In this document: positions 57,480-64,000 of the stretch, one piece after another
Layout of the letters: the number at the start of each line of letters is the position of its first letter
How positions within the stretch are numbered: position 1 is the stretch's first letter
Assembly (NCBI RefSeq): GCF_007565055.1
Contig: NC_044559.1
Location: 101,330,759 to 101,394,758, forward strand
Source: Rhinopithecus roxellana
Lineage: Eukaryota > Chordata > Mammalia > Primates > Cercopithecidae
Length of the DNA: 64,000 bases
Reading direction: 5' to 3'
Program-made: the position numbers and the translations under genes
Notes under the pieces: generated by a model
Told to the model about the DNA's origin: nothing
Database searches by the model: none
Seen by the model: only the letters and a program-made list of their open reading frames with translations

Positions 57480-58195
57480 CAGGTTTCCCTGCTGTTACAC
57501 TCACCCCACCACAAGCCTCTTAAAAATGTAAAACAGATCAAATCACTCCCCTGCCCAAAGCTCTCCAAAGACTTCTCACTGCATTTAGAATAAAATCCAA
57601 CTCCCTACCACAGCCTACAACTTCCTATTACCCCCTCTCACGGCCTAAAAGGCCTACATAGTACAATCCCTACTGGCCTCGCCACCTGCATCTCCCTCCA
57701 GGAACCTGGAAGCTCACTATGCAGTCTTAACCCCACAGGTCTTTATCTTCTCTCCTAATTATACCAAGTTCCTTCCTATGTGGTCAATGTTGTGATAGTC
57801 AATACCCTGTTAACAATCTTAAGGATGTTTCCTGGTCTTGGAATGCTCTGACCCCAGATTTTTCCATGGCTAACTCCTTAACATTCAAAAGTGTCTTAAA
57901 TGTTAATATCTGGTCACTCCTGATAACCCAATTTAAAGTAACATAGCACACACACATAAATATCATACCATCCTATTACTGTATTTTACTGTCTTCCTAA
58001 GTTTTCTCTGTCTGAAAAGTATGTTGCTCATTTACTCACACTGTATAACACTTCCATCCTCTCAATAATACACATTTCCTTGCAGGTAAACGCCTTGGGA
58101 ATTTGGACTTTGTCTTCCTTTCTTCCTTGCTGAATCCCCAAAGCCTAGAACAATGCCTGGTACCCAGTGGATACCGACTGTTTATTAAACGATCG
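57480..58195 (+). mobile_element. L2, long 3' portion (~715 bp)
   Basis: A long continuous match: AAAGCTCTCCAAAGACTTC, ACTGCATTTAGAATAAAATCC, 'gcctaaaaggcctacatagt', TGGTCTTGGAATGCTCTGACC, 'catggctaactccttaac', and the end CCTAGAACAATGCCTGGTACC. Confidence 0.9.
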
Positions 58196-58581
58196 ATTTT
58201 GTCTATTCCAAACTTTCCCCAAACCTTGTCTCTGCCATGCATTTTCCTAGTATTTGTTCACTATCACTTCTCTTCCTGTCTGTTCCCTTTCAGGATCTCT
58301 TTGGTCTCCATTTTGCTGACAACAACACTGAAGAATTACAGAATCAAAGAGGATGAAAAAGAAGGACGTTAATGCTAACAGAAACCCACTCAGTCTATGC
58401 TACTGGCAGTGGGGCAGAAGGGCAAGTAAACTGCTTCTTAAGGGCAAAAGCCCATAGAGTCAATGTCACCCATTAGTGCAGCTCTGAATGAAGGGCAACA
58501 TCAAACGAATTATGGAGGTAGCCTCTTTGTGACTTAAAAAAGTACCACATGCCCTGTAGACAATCAGCAGTTCTTACGAAC
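58196..58581. other. Unique DNA, nothing recognised
   Basis: No gene or repeat. Confidence 0.4.
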
Positions 58582-58850
58582 TTTTTTTTTAGAGACAGTC
58601 TCACTCTGTTGCCTAGGCCTGGGTGCAGGGGTGCAATCATAGTTAACTGCAGCCTTGAACTCATCAGCTCAATCAATCCTCCTGCCTCAGCCTCCAGAAT
58701 ACACTACAGGCATGTATCACCATGCTCAACTAATTTTTAAATTTTTTCTGTAATGTTGCCTAGGTTGTCCTTGAACACCTGTCCTCAAGGGATCCTCCTG
58801 TCTTGGCCTCCCAAAGTGTTGGGATTACAGGCATGAACCACCATACCATG
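58582..58850 (-). mobile_element. AluJ
   Basis: Reverse J-type text: GAGACAGTCTCACTCTGTTGC, 'caatcatagttaactgcagcc', CTAATTTTTAAATTTTTTCTG, CAAAGTGTTGGGATTACAGG. Several small deletions show age. GTTCTTA occurs on both sides. Confidence 0.92.
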
Positions 58851-58869
58851 CCTGCCTGGTTCTTAAAAT

Positions 58870-58985
58870 TTTTAATGTTCAAAAGATTCAGATGCAGTAG
58901 GTTTTGACATGATCTGGGAACCTGCACTTTTGACAAACACTCCCAAGTGATTCTGACACAGGCAGTCTTTGGAAACTGTGAACTC
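58870..58985. mobile_element. MER5-like relic
   Basis: GATTCAGATGCAGTAGG, 'gatctgggaacctgcactttt', GACAAACACTCCCAAGTGATTC resemble the right half of MER5A/B. Confidence 0.6.
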
Positions 58986-59179
58986 AGGCCAAAGGATGAC
59001 TAGCAAGGACTTGAGGAATGGTATTACCAGGTAAGTGGTTTAAGCAATAATCTTTTTTATCTCTACCCTGAAGCTGATTCTCAAAACAAGTCAAATTCCC
59101 TTTCAATACTTGCTTAGTATTATTTAAATTCATTGGTCTTTAAGTACAACTTATAGCCATTTTAAACCTATAATAGCTA

Positions 59180-59340
59180 CTGTCATGGGGCAGCTACTGT
59201 GTTCTACATAGTGTCATCAGTGATTTACACAGGTGTATTATCCTAATTTATAGATGAAAATTTTCAGCTTCAGTTAAGTAAGTGTGGACAACCATTAAAG
59301 TGACAGATTTGGAAATCAAACAGATTCGCATGTTAATATA
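59180..59340 (-). mobile_element. MIR fragment
   Basis: ATTATCCTAATTTATAGATG, 'cagcttcagttaagtaagtg' and 'acagatttggaaatcaaacag' follow reverse MIR with heavy change. Confidence 0.5.
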
Positions 59341-59567
59341 GCATATAGTCTGTGTTCCATGAAGTCTATACTTCCCACTAATTATACCTTAATAGAAGTG
59401 AAACCAATAAATAAAAATCCATATTTGTAAATAAAGGAAGGGAAGGAATTTTACTCTCAAATATTCCTCACTTTAGAAAAAGACTGTATGAAATTTAATT
59501 ATGAGCTTTGAAAGCACATTTAAATAACGTAACAATGGCATGGGCAACCTCTGAACATGAATCGATC

Positions 59568-59874
59568 TTTTTTTTTTTTTTTTTTTTTGAGGCGGAGTCT
59601 CGCTCTGTCTGTCGCCTAGGCTGGAGTGCAGCGGTCCGATGTTGGATCACTGCAAGCTCTGCCTCCCGGGTTCACGCCATTCTCCTGCCTCAGTCTCCCG
59701 AGCAGCTGGGACTACAGCTGCCCGCCACCACGCCCGGCTAATTTTTTGTATTTTTAGTAGAGACGGGGGTTTCACCGTGTTAGCCAGGATGGTCTCGATC
59801 TCCTGACCTCGTGATCTGCCCGTCCCGGCCTCCCAAAGTGCTGGGATTACAGGCGTGAGCCACCGCACCCGGCC
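59568..59874 (-). mobile_element. AluY, full length
   Basis: Y/late-S text: CTGCAAGCTCTGCCTCCCGG, GTTCACGCCATTCTCC, TTAGCCAGGATGGTCTCGATC, CCTGACCTCGTGATC. A 22-T tail at the start and AATCGATC/AATCAATC flanks. Confidence 0.96.
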
Positions 59875-60003
59875 GAAAATCAATCAATGTTAACAATCCT
59901 TTCCTAAAGCAAATAACCACCCTTTTAACTAAGGAGAGCTGGTTCACTATTTACAGATCTACCAGTGGTTCTCAAACTGGGCTAATCATCAAGAATCGCT
60001 TGT

Positions 60004-60308
60004 TCGGGCGCGGTGGCTCAAGCCTGTAATCCCAGCACTTTGGGAGGCCGAGGTGGTCGGATCACGAGGTCGAGACTATCCTGGCTAACACGGTGAAACT
60101 CCATCTCTACTAAATATACATTTAAAAAAAAAATCAGCCGGGTGTGGTGGCGGGCGCCTGTAGTCCCAACTACTCCGGAGGCTGAGGCCGGAGAATGGCG
60201 TGAACCCGGGAGGTGGAGCTTACAGTGAGCCGAGATCGCGCCACTGCACTCCAGCCTGGGCAACACAGCGAGACTCCGCCTCAAAAATAATAATGATAAC
60301 AATAATAA
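60004..60308 (+). mobile_element. AluY, full length
   Basis: GGATCACGAGGTCGAGAC, GAATGGCGTGAACCCGGG and CCAGCCTGGGCAACACAGC are Y-type. The tail has become (AAT)n. AGAATCGC and AAAATCGC flank it. It is 130 bp from the reverse AluY at 59568-59874. Confidence 0.95.
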
Positions 60309-60344
60309 AAATCGCACGAGGGAGCATCTTAAATATAAATCATA

Positions 60345-60443
60345 GGGGCAACCCGCCCCGGGTCCCCTTCCACGCTGAGGAAGCTTTCTTCTTTTGCTCT
60401 TCACAATAAACCTTGCTATGGCTCCAAAAAAAAAAAAAAAAAA
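60345..60443 (+). mobile_element. Poly(A)-tailed LTR-end retrocopy, HERV9/LTR12-like
   Basis: CCGGGTCCCCTTCCACGC, GAGGAAGCTTTCTTC, TTTTGCTCTTCACAATAAACC and CTTGCTATGGCTCC, then 18 A, is the text of an LTR12-type R region up to its poly(A) site. The downstream U5 is absent and a genomic A tail follows, so it looks like a 5'-truncated reverse transcript of an LTR-terminated RNA. ATAGG occurs before (60339) and after (60443) it. The LTR family is named from memory. Confidence 0.55.
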
Positions 60444-60554
60444 TAGGCTTCACTCCAGTTCTTCTGAATCTAAATCTCTGAGGTGTGACCCCCAAGATCT
60501 TTATTTTTTAAGCTCCCCAGGGAGTTCTGATGAGTAGCGTTCAGAACTATTGTT

Positions 60555-60690
60555 CCCTTAACACCGGCATTCTACAAATGAAAAAATTGAGGACCTAAAA
60601 GGGTGGGATTTGCCTAACGACACACAGCTTGTAAGTGGCACATTAGGCTGTTATAACAATATCCTGACTCTCGTTTGGTCCTTTTACACC
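60555..60690 (-). mobile_element. MIR fragment
   Basis: Reverse MIR: 'ctacaaatgaaaaaattgagg', ACGACACACAGCTTGTAAGTG. Confidence 0.75.
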
Positions 60691-60744
60691 AATTCAAGCT
60701 GCTGTTTTTGGTAAGACTGTACTTATTTCCGCTTTGCTGCTTAT

Positions 60745-60912
60745 GCCTTGCAGAGTACTTAGTATTCACTATCCTACAACTTATTCCCTCATCTGCAATC
60801 TGGGAATAATAATAGTGCCTGCCTCTTAAGAGATGCTGCAAGGATTAAATAGTGTAACATTCGTTATATAATTCACTTAACACAGTGCCTGGCATATTGT
60901 GAGTACTCATTA
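60745..60912 (+). mobile_element. MIR fragment
   Basis: CCCTCATCTGCAATCTGGG, AATAATAATAGTGCCTGCCTC, CAAGGATTAAATAGTG, CACAGTGCCTGGCATATTG. Together with the reverse MIR at 60555 it forms an ancient inverted pair. Confidence 0.88.
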
Positions 60913-61182
60913 GCCAGGTTATGTAATTCACTAAAAAAGTATGCCTATTTTAACTGGAGAGGATTTACTGAATCACTCCAATTACAAAATGTACAAGAAA
61001 CCCATGGTCAGCTTTGGAGTCCAAAAAGACTTTAAACTCAGGGTTAAGTTTACAGTCATAGTATCCAATGTCTTGCTTTTCTAGTCATTTACTTATGTCA
61101 AAAGTTAGTTCACTACACAGAGGCATCCTGCTCTGTGGCGTGAACTAACTTCACAATTACTGATTGAACTGACAGTTGCACA

Positions 61183-61313
61183 CCACTGTTTCTCCTAGGC
61201 TGCCTCAGAACCATCTAGTAACTCCATCTCTGGGTGACGACAGGAAATCCGCATTTATAAAAGCCCCCTCCCCCTTCTCAGGCAAACTAAGATTTGATAA
61301 CCACTAGTATTCA
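61183..61313. mobile_element. MER5-like relic near the ADO promoter
   Basis: CACTGTTTCTCCTAGGCTGC, 'ctcagaaccatctagtaactcc' and the end GATAACCACTAG are consistent with a small MER5-type element with degenerate terminal repeats. Confidence 0.5.
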
Positions 61314-61699
61314 GAATCCACGACCACTGTAAATGGCCTCTCAAGACTCTCCAGCAAAAAGCTATCGTGCTCTGTAACCAGAAGAGCTGCGTCATCAGGT
61401 CCTGATGCAAACAACAACTGGGCCCAGCTGGGCCGAGTAACCTTGGTGATCACAGAGGACGGCCTGGACCCTCTCCCCTCCCCTCCTAGGAAACACAAAA
61501 TTACAAAAGCGCCCTCCTACAGTTCCCGTGGGAGACAGTGCTACCTAGGCGGCTATGAGGAGCTAAGGCTGACTCAACAGCCTCCTTCCCAGGGGCAAGG
61601 CCAAAGGAAGGCGACCCCGCATGGCTAACCAGGCCCCAGCAGCGCCAGAATGTTAACTACCCTCCTCGCCCTGTTACTTATGAAGGCCAAGAGCCTCCA
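61314..61699. other. Upstream flank of the ADO CpG island
   Basis: Repeat-free, GC rising to the right, with one AP-1 motif at 61570. No transcript or frame is evident. A divergent transcript from the promoter would run through here on the minus strand, but nothing in the sequence proves it. Confidence 0.5.
61570..61576 (+). promoter_or_regulatory. Perfect AP-1 motif TGACTCA upstream of ADO
   Basis: TGACTCA occurs exactly, about 150 bp upstream of the ETS/CRE-like pair, in non-repeat DNA between a MER5-like relic and the CpG island. A 7-bp match can arise by chance, so the support comes mainly from its promoter-proximal position. Confidence 0.4.
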
Positions 61700-61719
61700 C
61701 TACTCCGCAGGCCAGCTGA

Positions 61720-61732
61720 CGGAAGTGCGTCA
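61720..61732 (+). promoter_or_regulatory. ETS site (CGGAAGTG) overlapping a CRE-like TGCGTCA
   Basis: CGGAAGTG at 61720-61727 is a canonical ETS/GABPA motif. It overlaps TGCGTCA at 61726-61732, a CREB/ATF half-site variant. Such pairs are typical of CpG-island promoters. Binding is inferred from the motifs only. Confidence 0.65.
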
Positions 61733-61746
61733 CTCCACCCTGCGGG

Positions 61747-61765
61747 GGATGCCGGGAGTTGTAGT
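61747..61765 (-). promoter_or_regulatory. ZNF143/THAP11-type promoter motif, distal copy in reverse orientation
   Basis: On the minus strand the text reads ACTACAACTCCCGGCATCC, a near-perfect SBS-type motif. It lies about 160 bp upstream of the proximal copy and points the other way. It falls between the ETS/CRE-like cluster (61720-61732) and the E-box (61855-61860). Confidence 0.75.
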
Positions 61766-61854
61766 CAAGTGACTACTACTCTTGCACCTCGAGTCATCTT
61801 TTTTAAAACAAGAAAAACACCTCTGCATCCTGAAAAAGATCGCTTTATTCCCAA

Positions 61855-61860
61855 CACGTG
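61855..61860. promoter_or_regulatory. E-box CACGTG
   Basis: A palindromic CACGTG (MYC/MAX, USF or CLOCK/BMAL class) lies between the two ZNF143-type motifs. It is motif evidence only. Confidence 0.4.
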
Positions 61861-61923
61861 TAATAGTTCCTCCATTTTCCAATCAACTAAGTGAACTCTC
61901 TCAGCGCTCAAGCGGAAGGCCGG

Positions 61924-61942
61924 ACTACAAGTCCCGGCATGC
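61924..61942 (+). promoter_or_regulatory. ZNF143/THAP11-type promoter motif (ACTACAANTCCC), proximal copy
   Basis: The text ACTACAAGTCCCGGCATGC matches the well known SBS-type promoter motif bound by ZNF143 and THAP11. It sits about 355 bp before the ADO start codon, close to where transcription probably begins. A second copy in the opposite orientation is at 61747-61765. Confidence 0.75.
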
Positions 61943-61944
61943 TC

Positions 61945-62296
61945 TGCAGGGTCTCGGGGGGCCCGGCCACCGTCGTAGGTGCGGGCCGCATGAATGGAGC
62001 ACCGGGCGTAAGGCAAAGCCTGGCACCGTCCGCGCGGCCGGTATCTGCTCCCGGAGCGTGAGTGCGGGGTGTGGGGCGTGCGCGTGCACGCTCAGAGGGG
62101 GCGCAAGGCGAGCGCGCCGGGCAGTTGCGGGCGCGTGGCTGCTGAGGTTGGCGGCGGTGCCGCGCGCCCGACGGGCCGGTGGTTGCGGGACCTCCCGCCT
62201 CGACCCGGGCTGCGGGCAGCCGTGGCGGCCGCCGGGGACCGCAAGGGGCGGAGGAAAGGAGGAGGCCGGTCCCGGTACGCGGAGGAGCAGCCGACC
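61945..62296 (+). other. ADO 5' leader (start site inferred), GC-rich with short upstream ORFs
   Basis: The stretch from just after the proximal ZNF143-type motif to the start codon is very GC-rich and without repeats. The exact transcription start cannot be read from sequence. Upstream ATGs at 61939 and 61990 share one frame ending at the TGA at 62059-62061; a third ATG at 61994 opens a 5-codon frame. The ADO frame itself is open back to the TAA at 62009-62011. A GC-rich leader with upstream ORFs should reduce cap-dependent initiation at ADO. Confidence 0.6.
61990..62061 (+). other. Upstream ORF in the ADO leader (23 codons)
   Basis: An ATG at 61990 opens 23 codons closed by TGA at 62059-62061, about 235 bp before the ADO start. 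If transcription begins upstream of 61939, an in-frame ATG there would lengthen it to 40 codons. The encoded peptide resembles nothing I know; any role would be translational control. Confidence 0.45.
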
Positions 62297-63109
62297 ATGC
62301 CCCGAGACAACATGGCCTCCCTGATCCAACGGATCGCCCGCCAGGCTTGCCTCACCTTCCGGGACAGCGGGGGCGGTCGCGGCGCTTCCGATCGCGGCGC
62401 CGCTTCTGGCCCGGAGGCGCCGATGCCGCCGGCCTTCCCCGAGAACCTGAGCAAGCTGAAGAGCCTTCTGACCCAGCTCCGCGCCGAGGACTTGAACATC
62501 GCCCCGCGCAAGGCCACACTACAGCCACTGCCGCCCAACCTGCCGCCAGTCACCTATATGCACATCTACGAGACGAACGGCTTCAGCCTGGGCGTGTTCC
62601 TGCTCAAGAGCGGCACGTCCATCCCGCTGCACGACCACCCGGGCATGCATGGCATGCTCAAGGTGCTATACGGCACCGTGCGCATCAGCTGTATGGACAA
62701 GCTGGACGCGGGCGGCGGGCAACGGCCGCGGGCCTTGCCGCCCGAGCAGCAGTTTGAGCCGCCGCTGCAGCCCCGGGAGCGAGAAGCAGTGCGGCCGGGC
62801 GTGCTGCGTTCGCGGGCCGAGTACACAGAGGCCAGCGGCCCCTGCGTCCTGACACCGCACCGGGACAACCTGCACCAGATCGACGCCGTGGAAGGGCCTG
62901 CCGCCTTCCTGGACATCCTGGCCCCGCCCTACGACCCGGACGACGGCCGGGACTGCCACTATTACCGGGTGCTGGAGCCGGTCAGGCCCAAGGAGGCCTC
63001 CAGCTCGGCCTGTGACCTGCCCCGAGAGGTGTGGCTCCTGGAGACCCCACAGGCCGATGACTTCTGGTGCGAGGGAGAACCCTATCCAGGTCCCAAGGTC
63101 TTCCCTTGA
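62297..63109 (+). CDS. ADO: 2-aminoethanethiol (cysteamine) / N-terminal cysteine dioxygenase, complete single-exon gene
   Basis: The frame encodes 270 residues, the usual length of ADO, without an intron. ADO is a non-haem iron cupin dioxygenase of the PCO/ADO family. It oxidises cysteamine to hypotaurine and oxidises the N-terminal cysteine of proteins such as RGS4, RGS5 and IL-32 to the sulfinic acid, feeding the oxygen-dependent N-degron pathway. The family signature HDHPGMHG is at residues 112-119; H112, H114 and the later H193 (NLHQ) are the three iron ligands. C220 and Y222 (DCHYY), the reported Cys-Tyr cross-link pair, are present. The N-terminal 50 residues are Gly/Ala/Arg-rich and low complexity. 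The start has A at -3; Met6 has an even better context (A at -3, G at +4), so leaky initiation is possible. The upstream frame stays open to a TAA at 62009 but has no ATG. From memory, the human protein differs at residues 23, 34, 44, 46, 94 and 184. Function is assigned from family; identity is near certain. Confidence 0.97.
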   Translation: MPRDNMASLIQRIARQACLTFRDSGGGRGASDRGAASGPEAPMPPAFPENLSKLKSLLTQLRAEDLNIAPRKATLQPLPPNLPPVTYMHIYETNGFSLGVFLLKSGTSIPLHDHPGMHGMLKVLYGTVRISCMDKLDAGGGQRPRALPPEQQFEPPLQPREREAVRPGVLRSRAEYTEASGPCVLTPHRDNLHQIDAVEGPAAFLDILAPPYDPDDGRDCHYYRVLEPVRPKEASSSACDLPREVWLLETPQADDFWCEGEPYPGPKVFP

Positions 63110-64000
63110 AGCCACCGGCGCCCAGGAGCAGTGGGCAGAAGACGTGCCCTACCCTACCACAAGGGCTGTGTCTCTCTCTGCCCCCGAGCCTGGGCGTTGG
63201 ATCTACTGGAATGAGCAGCAGCCGCTTCCTCGGCAGCCTTGGGAAGCACGGGCGACTGGACAGCAGCCGCCGGGCACGGTTATGGGGGCGGAGTGGGCGG
63301 GGAGGCTAGATTGTTTCCTGGTACCGTCACTGCCACTGGGGCTTTGATTTGGAGGAATGGGGCAGGGGACTATCTGAAGCGCTTCCATCCTAAAGCCATA
63401 ATGAAAGTATCTTCCTCTCTTCCCCATTCTATACAAAATACTAAGTGGTTTTCTTCCTCCCCCTCCCCACCCCTTAGGTAAATAGGGTTTATTTTCCACT
63501 CATGCCCTTATGCCCTTTTTTTCTTACAGTTTTAACTTATTGACTGTGCATGACCCAGTGGTTTGAATTGTTTTTAGTTCAAGTCATTGGTAAAAACTAG
63601 GTTTAAAGAGATGAGCTACTGTTTAAAGTGAGCTGGCCTGCCTAATTAATTCCTTGTGATTTTTTCAGTTTGGGGATCACTCTCACAACATAACTATGCA
63701 TGTAGAGGACAAGATTTATTTTCTTTCCTCCCTGTGCCCAGTAGCCACATCTGGTTTACTCAGGCAGCATCTACTAAGAAATTCAGCACCTGCATAATCT
63801 CTGTGACATGGTCACTTAGAGCTTACTTAGAGCTTATCTTCCCTATGAATCTCCAGATCTGTGAGTTGAGCACATTTCATGTTGCAGATTCACTGTAATG
63901 CAAAGACTGTATTATCCTCACATAACTTTTTTTCTTGTCTTACTGTACCTTAAAAGGTGATAGAGTAATTCTATATTTTCTAACGGGAAGATTCAAAGGA
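63110..64000 (+). other. ADO 3' untranslated region, first part (continues past the window)
   Basis: After the TGA the sequence leaves the CpG island near 63310 and becomes AT-rich unique DNA. I see no AATAAA or ATTAAA hexamer that would end the transcript here, and no repeat. The known ADO mRNA has a long 3' UTR of nearly 3 kb, so the remainder should lie beyond the right edge. Confidence 0.75.

Larger units (their letters stand above)
59962..60552 (+). mobile_element. MER5A, interrupted by an AluY and an LTR retrocopy
   Basis: The terminal inverted repeats are visible: CAGTGGTTCTCAAACT at 59963 and TTCAGAACTATTG near 60552. MER5A text resumes after each insertion: AATCGCACGAGGGAGC with TTAAATATAAATC after the AluY, and CCAGTTCTTCTGAATC with CTGAGGTGTGACCCCC after the poly(A). 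Order of events: MER5A first, then two separate insertions. Confidence 0.75.
61700..63310. promoter_or_regulatory. CpG island covering the ADO promoter, leader and coding frame
   Basis: GC content and CpG density rise sharply near 61700 and fall near 63310, while the sequence to the left is AT-rich and CpG-poor. The island covers the putative start site, the whole leader and the whole coding region, as expected for a broadly expressed intronless gene. No TATA box is visible near the expected start. Edges are by eye. Confidence 0.9.

Noticed and set aside
60345..60443. 3' transduction by the upstream AluY
   Set aside because: MER5A sequence resumes between the AluY and the LTR piece (about 60303-60344), so these are two separate insertions.
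62179..62757. 192-codon frame overlapping ADO in another frame (plus strand)
   Set aside because: It starts at GTG, shows Arg/Ala/Pro/Gly composition typical of a GC-rich coding shadow, and ADO explains the region.
61925..63115. Several minus-strand frames of 116-153 codons across ADO
   Set aside because: High GC removes stop codons; these are antisense shadows of ADO and its leader, with no conserved-looking pattern.

Overview
The window is nuclear DNA of a primate. It is dense in Alu, L1, L2, MIR, MaLR-LTR and MER relics, has long stretches without genes, and holds one clear protein gene. That gene, at the right-hand end, is the intronless thiol dioxygenase gene ADO (complete reading frame 62297-63109), set in a CpG island with a GC-rich housekeeping-type promoter. 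ADO lies next to EGR2 on human 10q21.3, so the long left part should be the gene-poor interval between ZNF365 and ADO/EGR2; EGR2 itself is not in the window. AluY copies and a fragment resembling a HERV9/LTR12 RNA end suggest a catarrhine. Six residues of the ADO protein differ from the human sequence as I remember it, so this may be a non-human ape or an Old World monkey rather than human.

Layout. 1-14000: mostly old, unclassifiable sequence with an AluS, MIRs, a (CA)n, a CT/CA microsatellite, a solo MST-type LTR (10960-11303) and a 320-bp GGAA-rich polypurine tract (12162-12482). 14000-25300: truncated Alus, a truncated primate L1, many MIR pieces, an L1M tail split by an AluS, an MLT1-like LTR, and next to it an open, splice-site-flanked segment on the minus strand that reads like a membrane-protein exon (23998-24210). 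25300-34000: the quietest and most conserved-looking part. It holds homeobox-, SOX/POU- and GATA-motif clusters that may be distal regulatory elements for EGR2, and a 116-bp direct duplication around an AluS. 34000-38880: L3/CR1 and L2 fossils. 38885-45669: a full-length but inactive L1PA with an Alu inside ORF2. 45670-59000: L1M, MER20, AluJ, a MADE1 miniature mariner element, a 700-bp L2, and a conserved-looking block at 53780-54340. 59000-61320: two AluY in inverted orientation, and a MER5A interrupted by both an AluY and a small poly(A)-tailed LTR retrocopy. 61560-64000: the ADO promoter, gene and start of its 3' UTR.

How it works together. ADO is the only functional gene I can support. 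Its promoter has ETS, CRE-like, E-box and two ZNF143-type motifs. Everything else is repeat fossil or possible cis-regulatory DNA. No CRISPR, operon or prokaryotic feature is present, and no tRNA or rRNA gene was seen. Repeat-family names come from recognising consensus text by eye; boundaries are usually good to about 5-20 bp for Alu/L1 and 20-50 bp for MIR/L2/L3.
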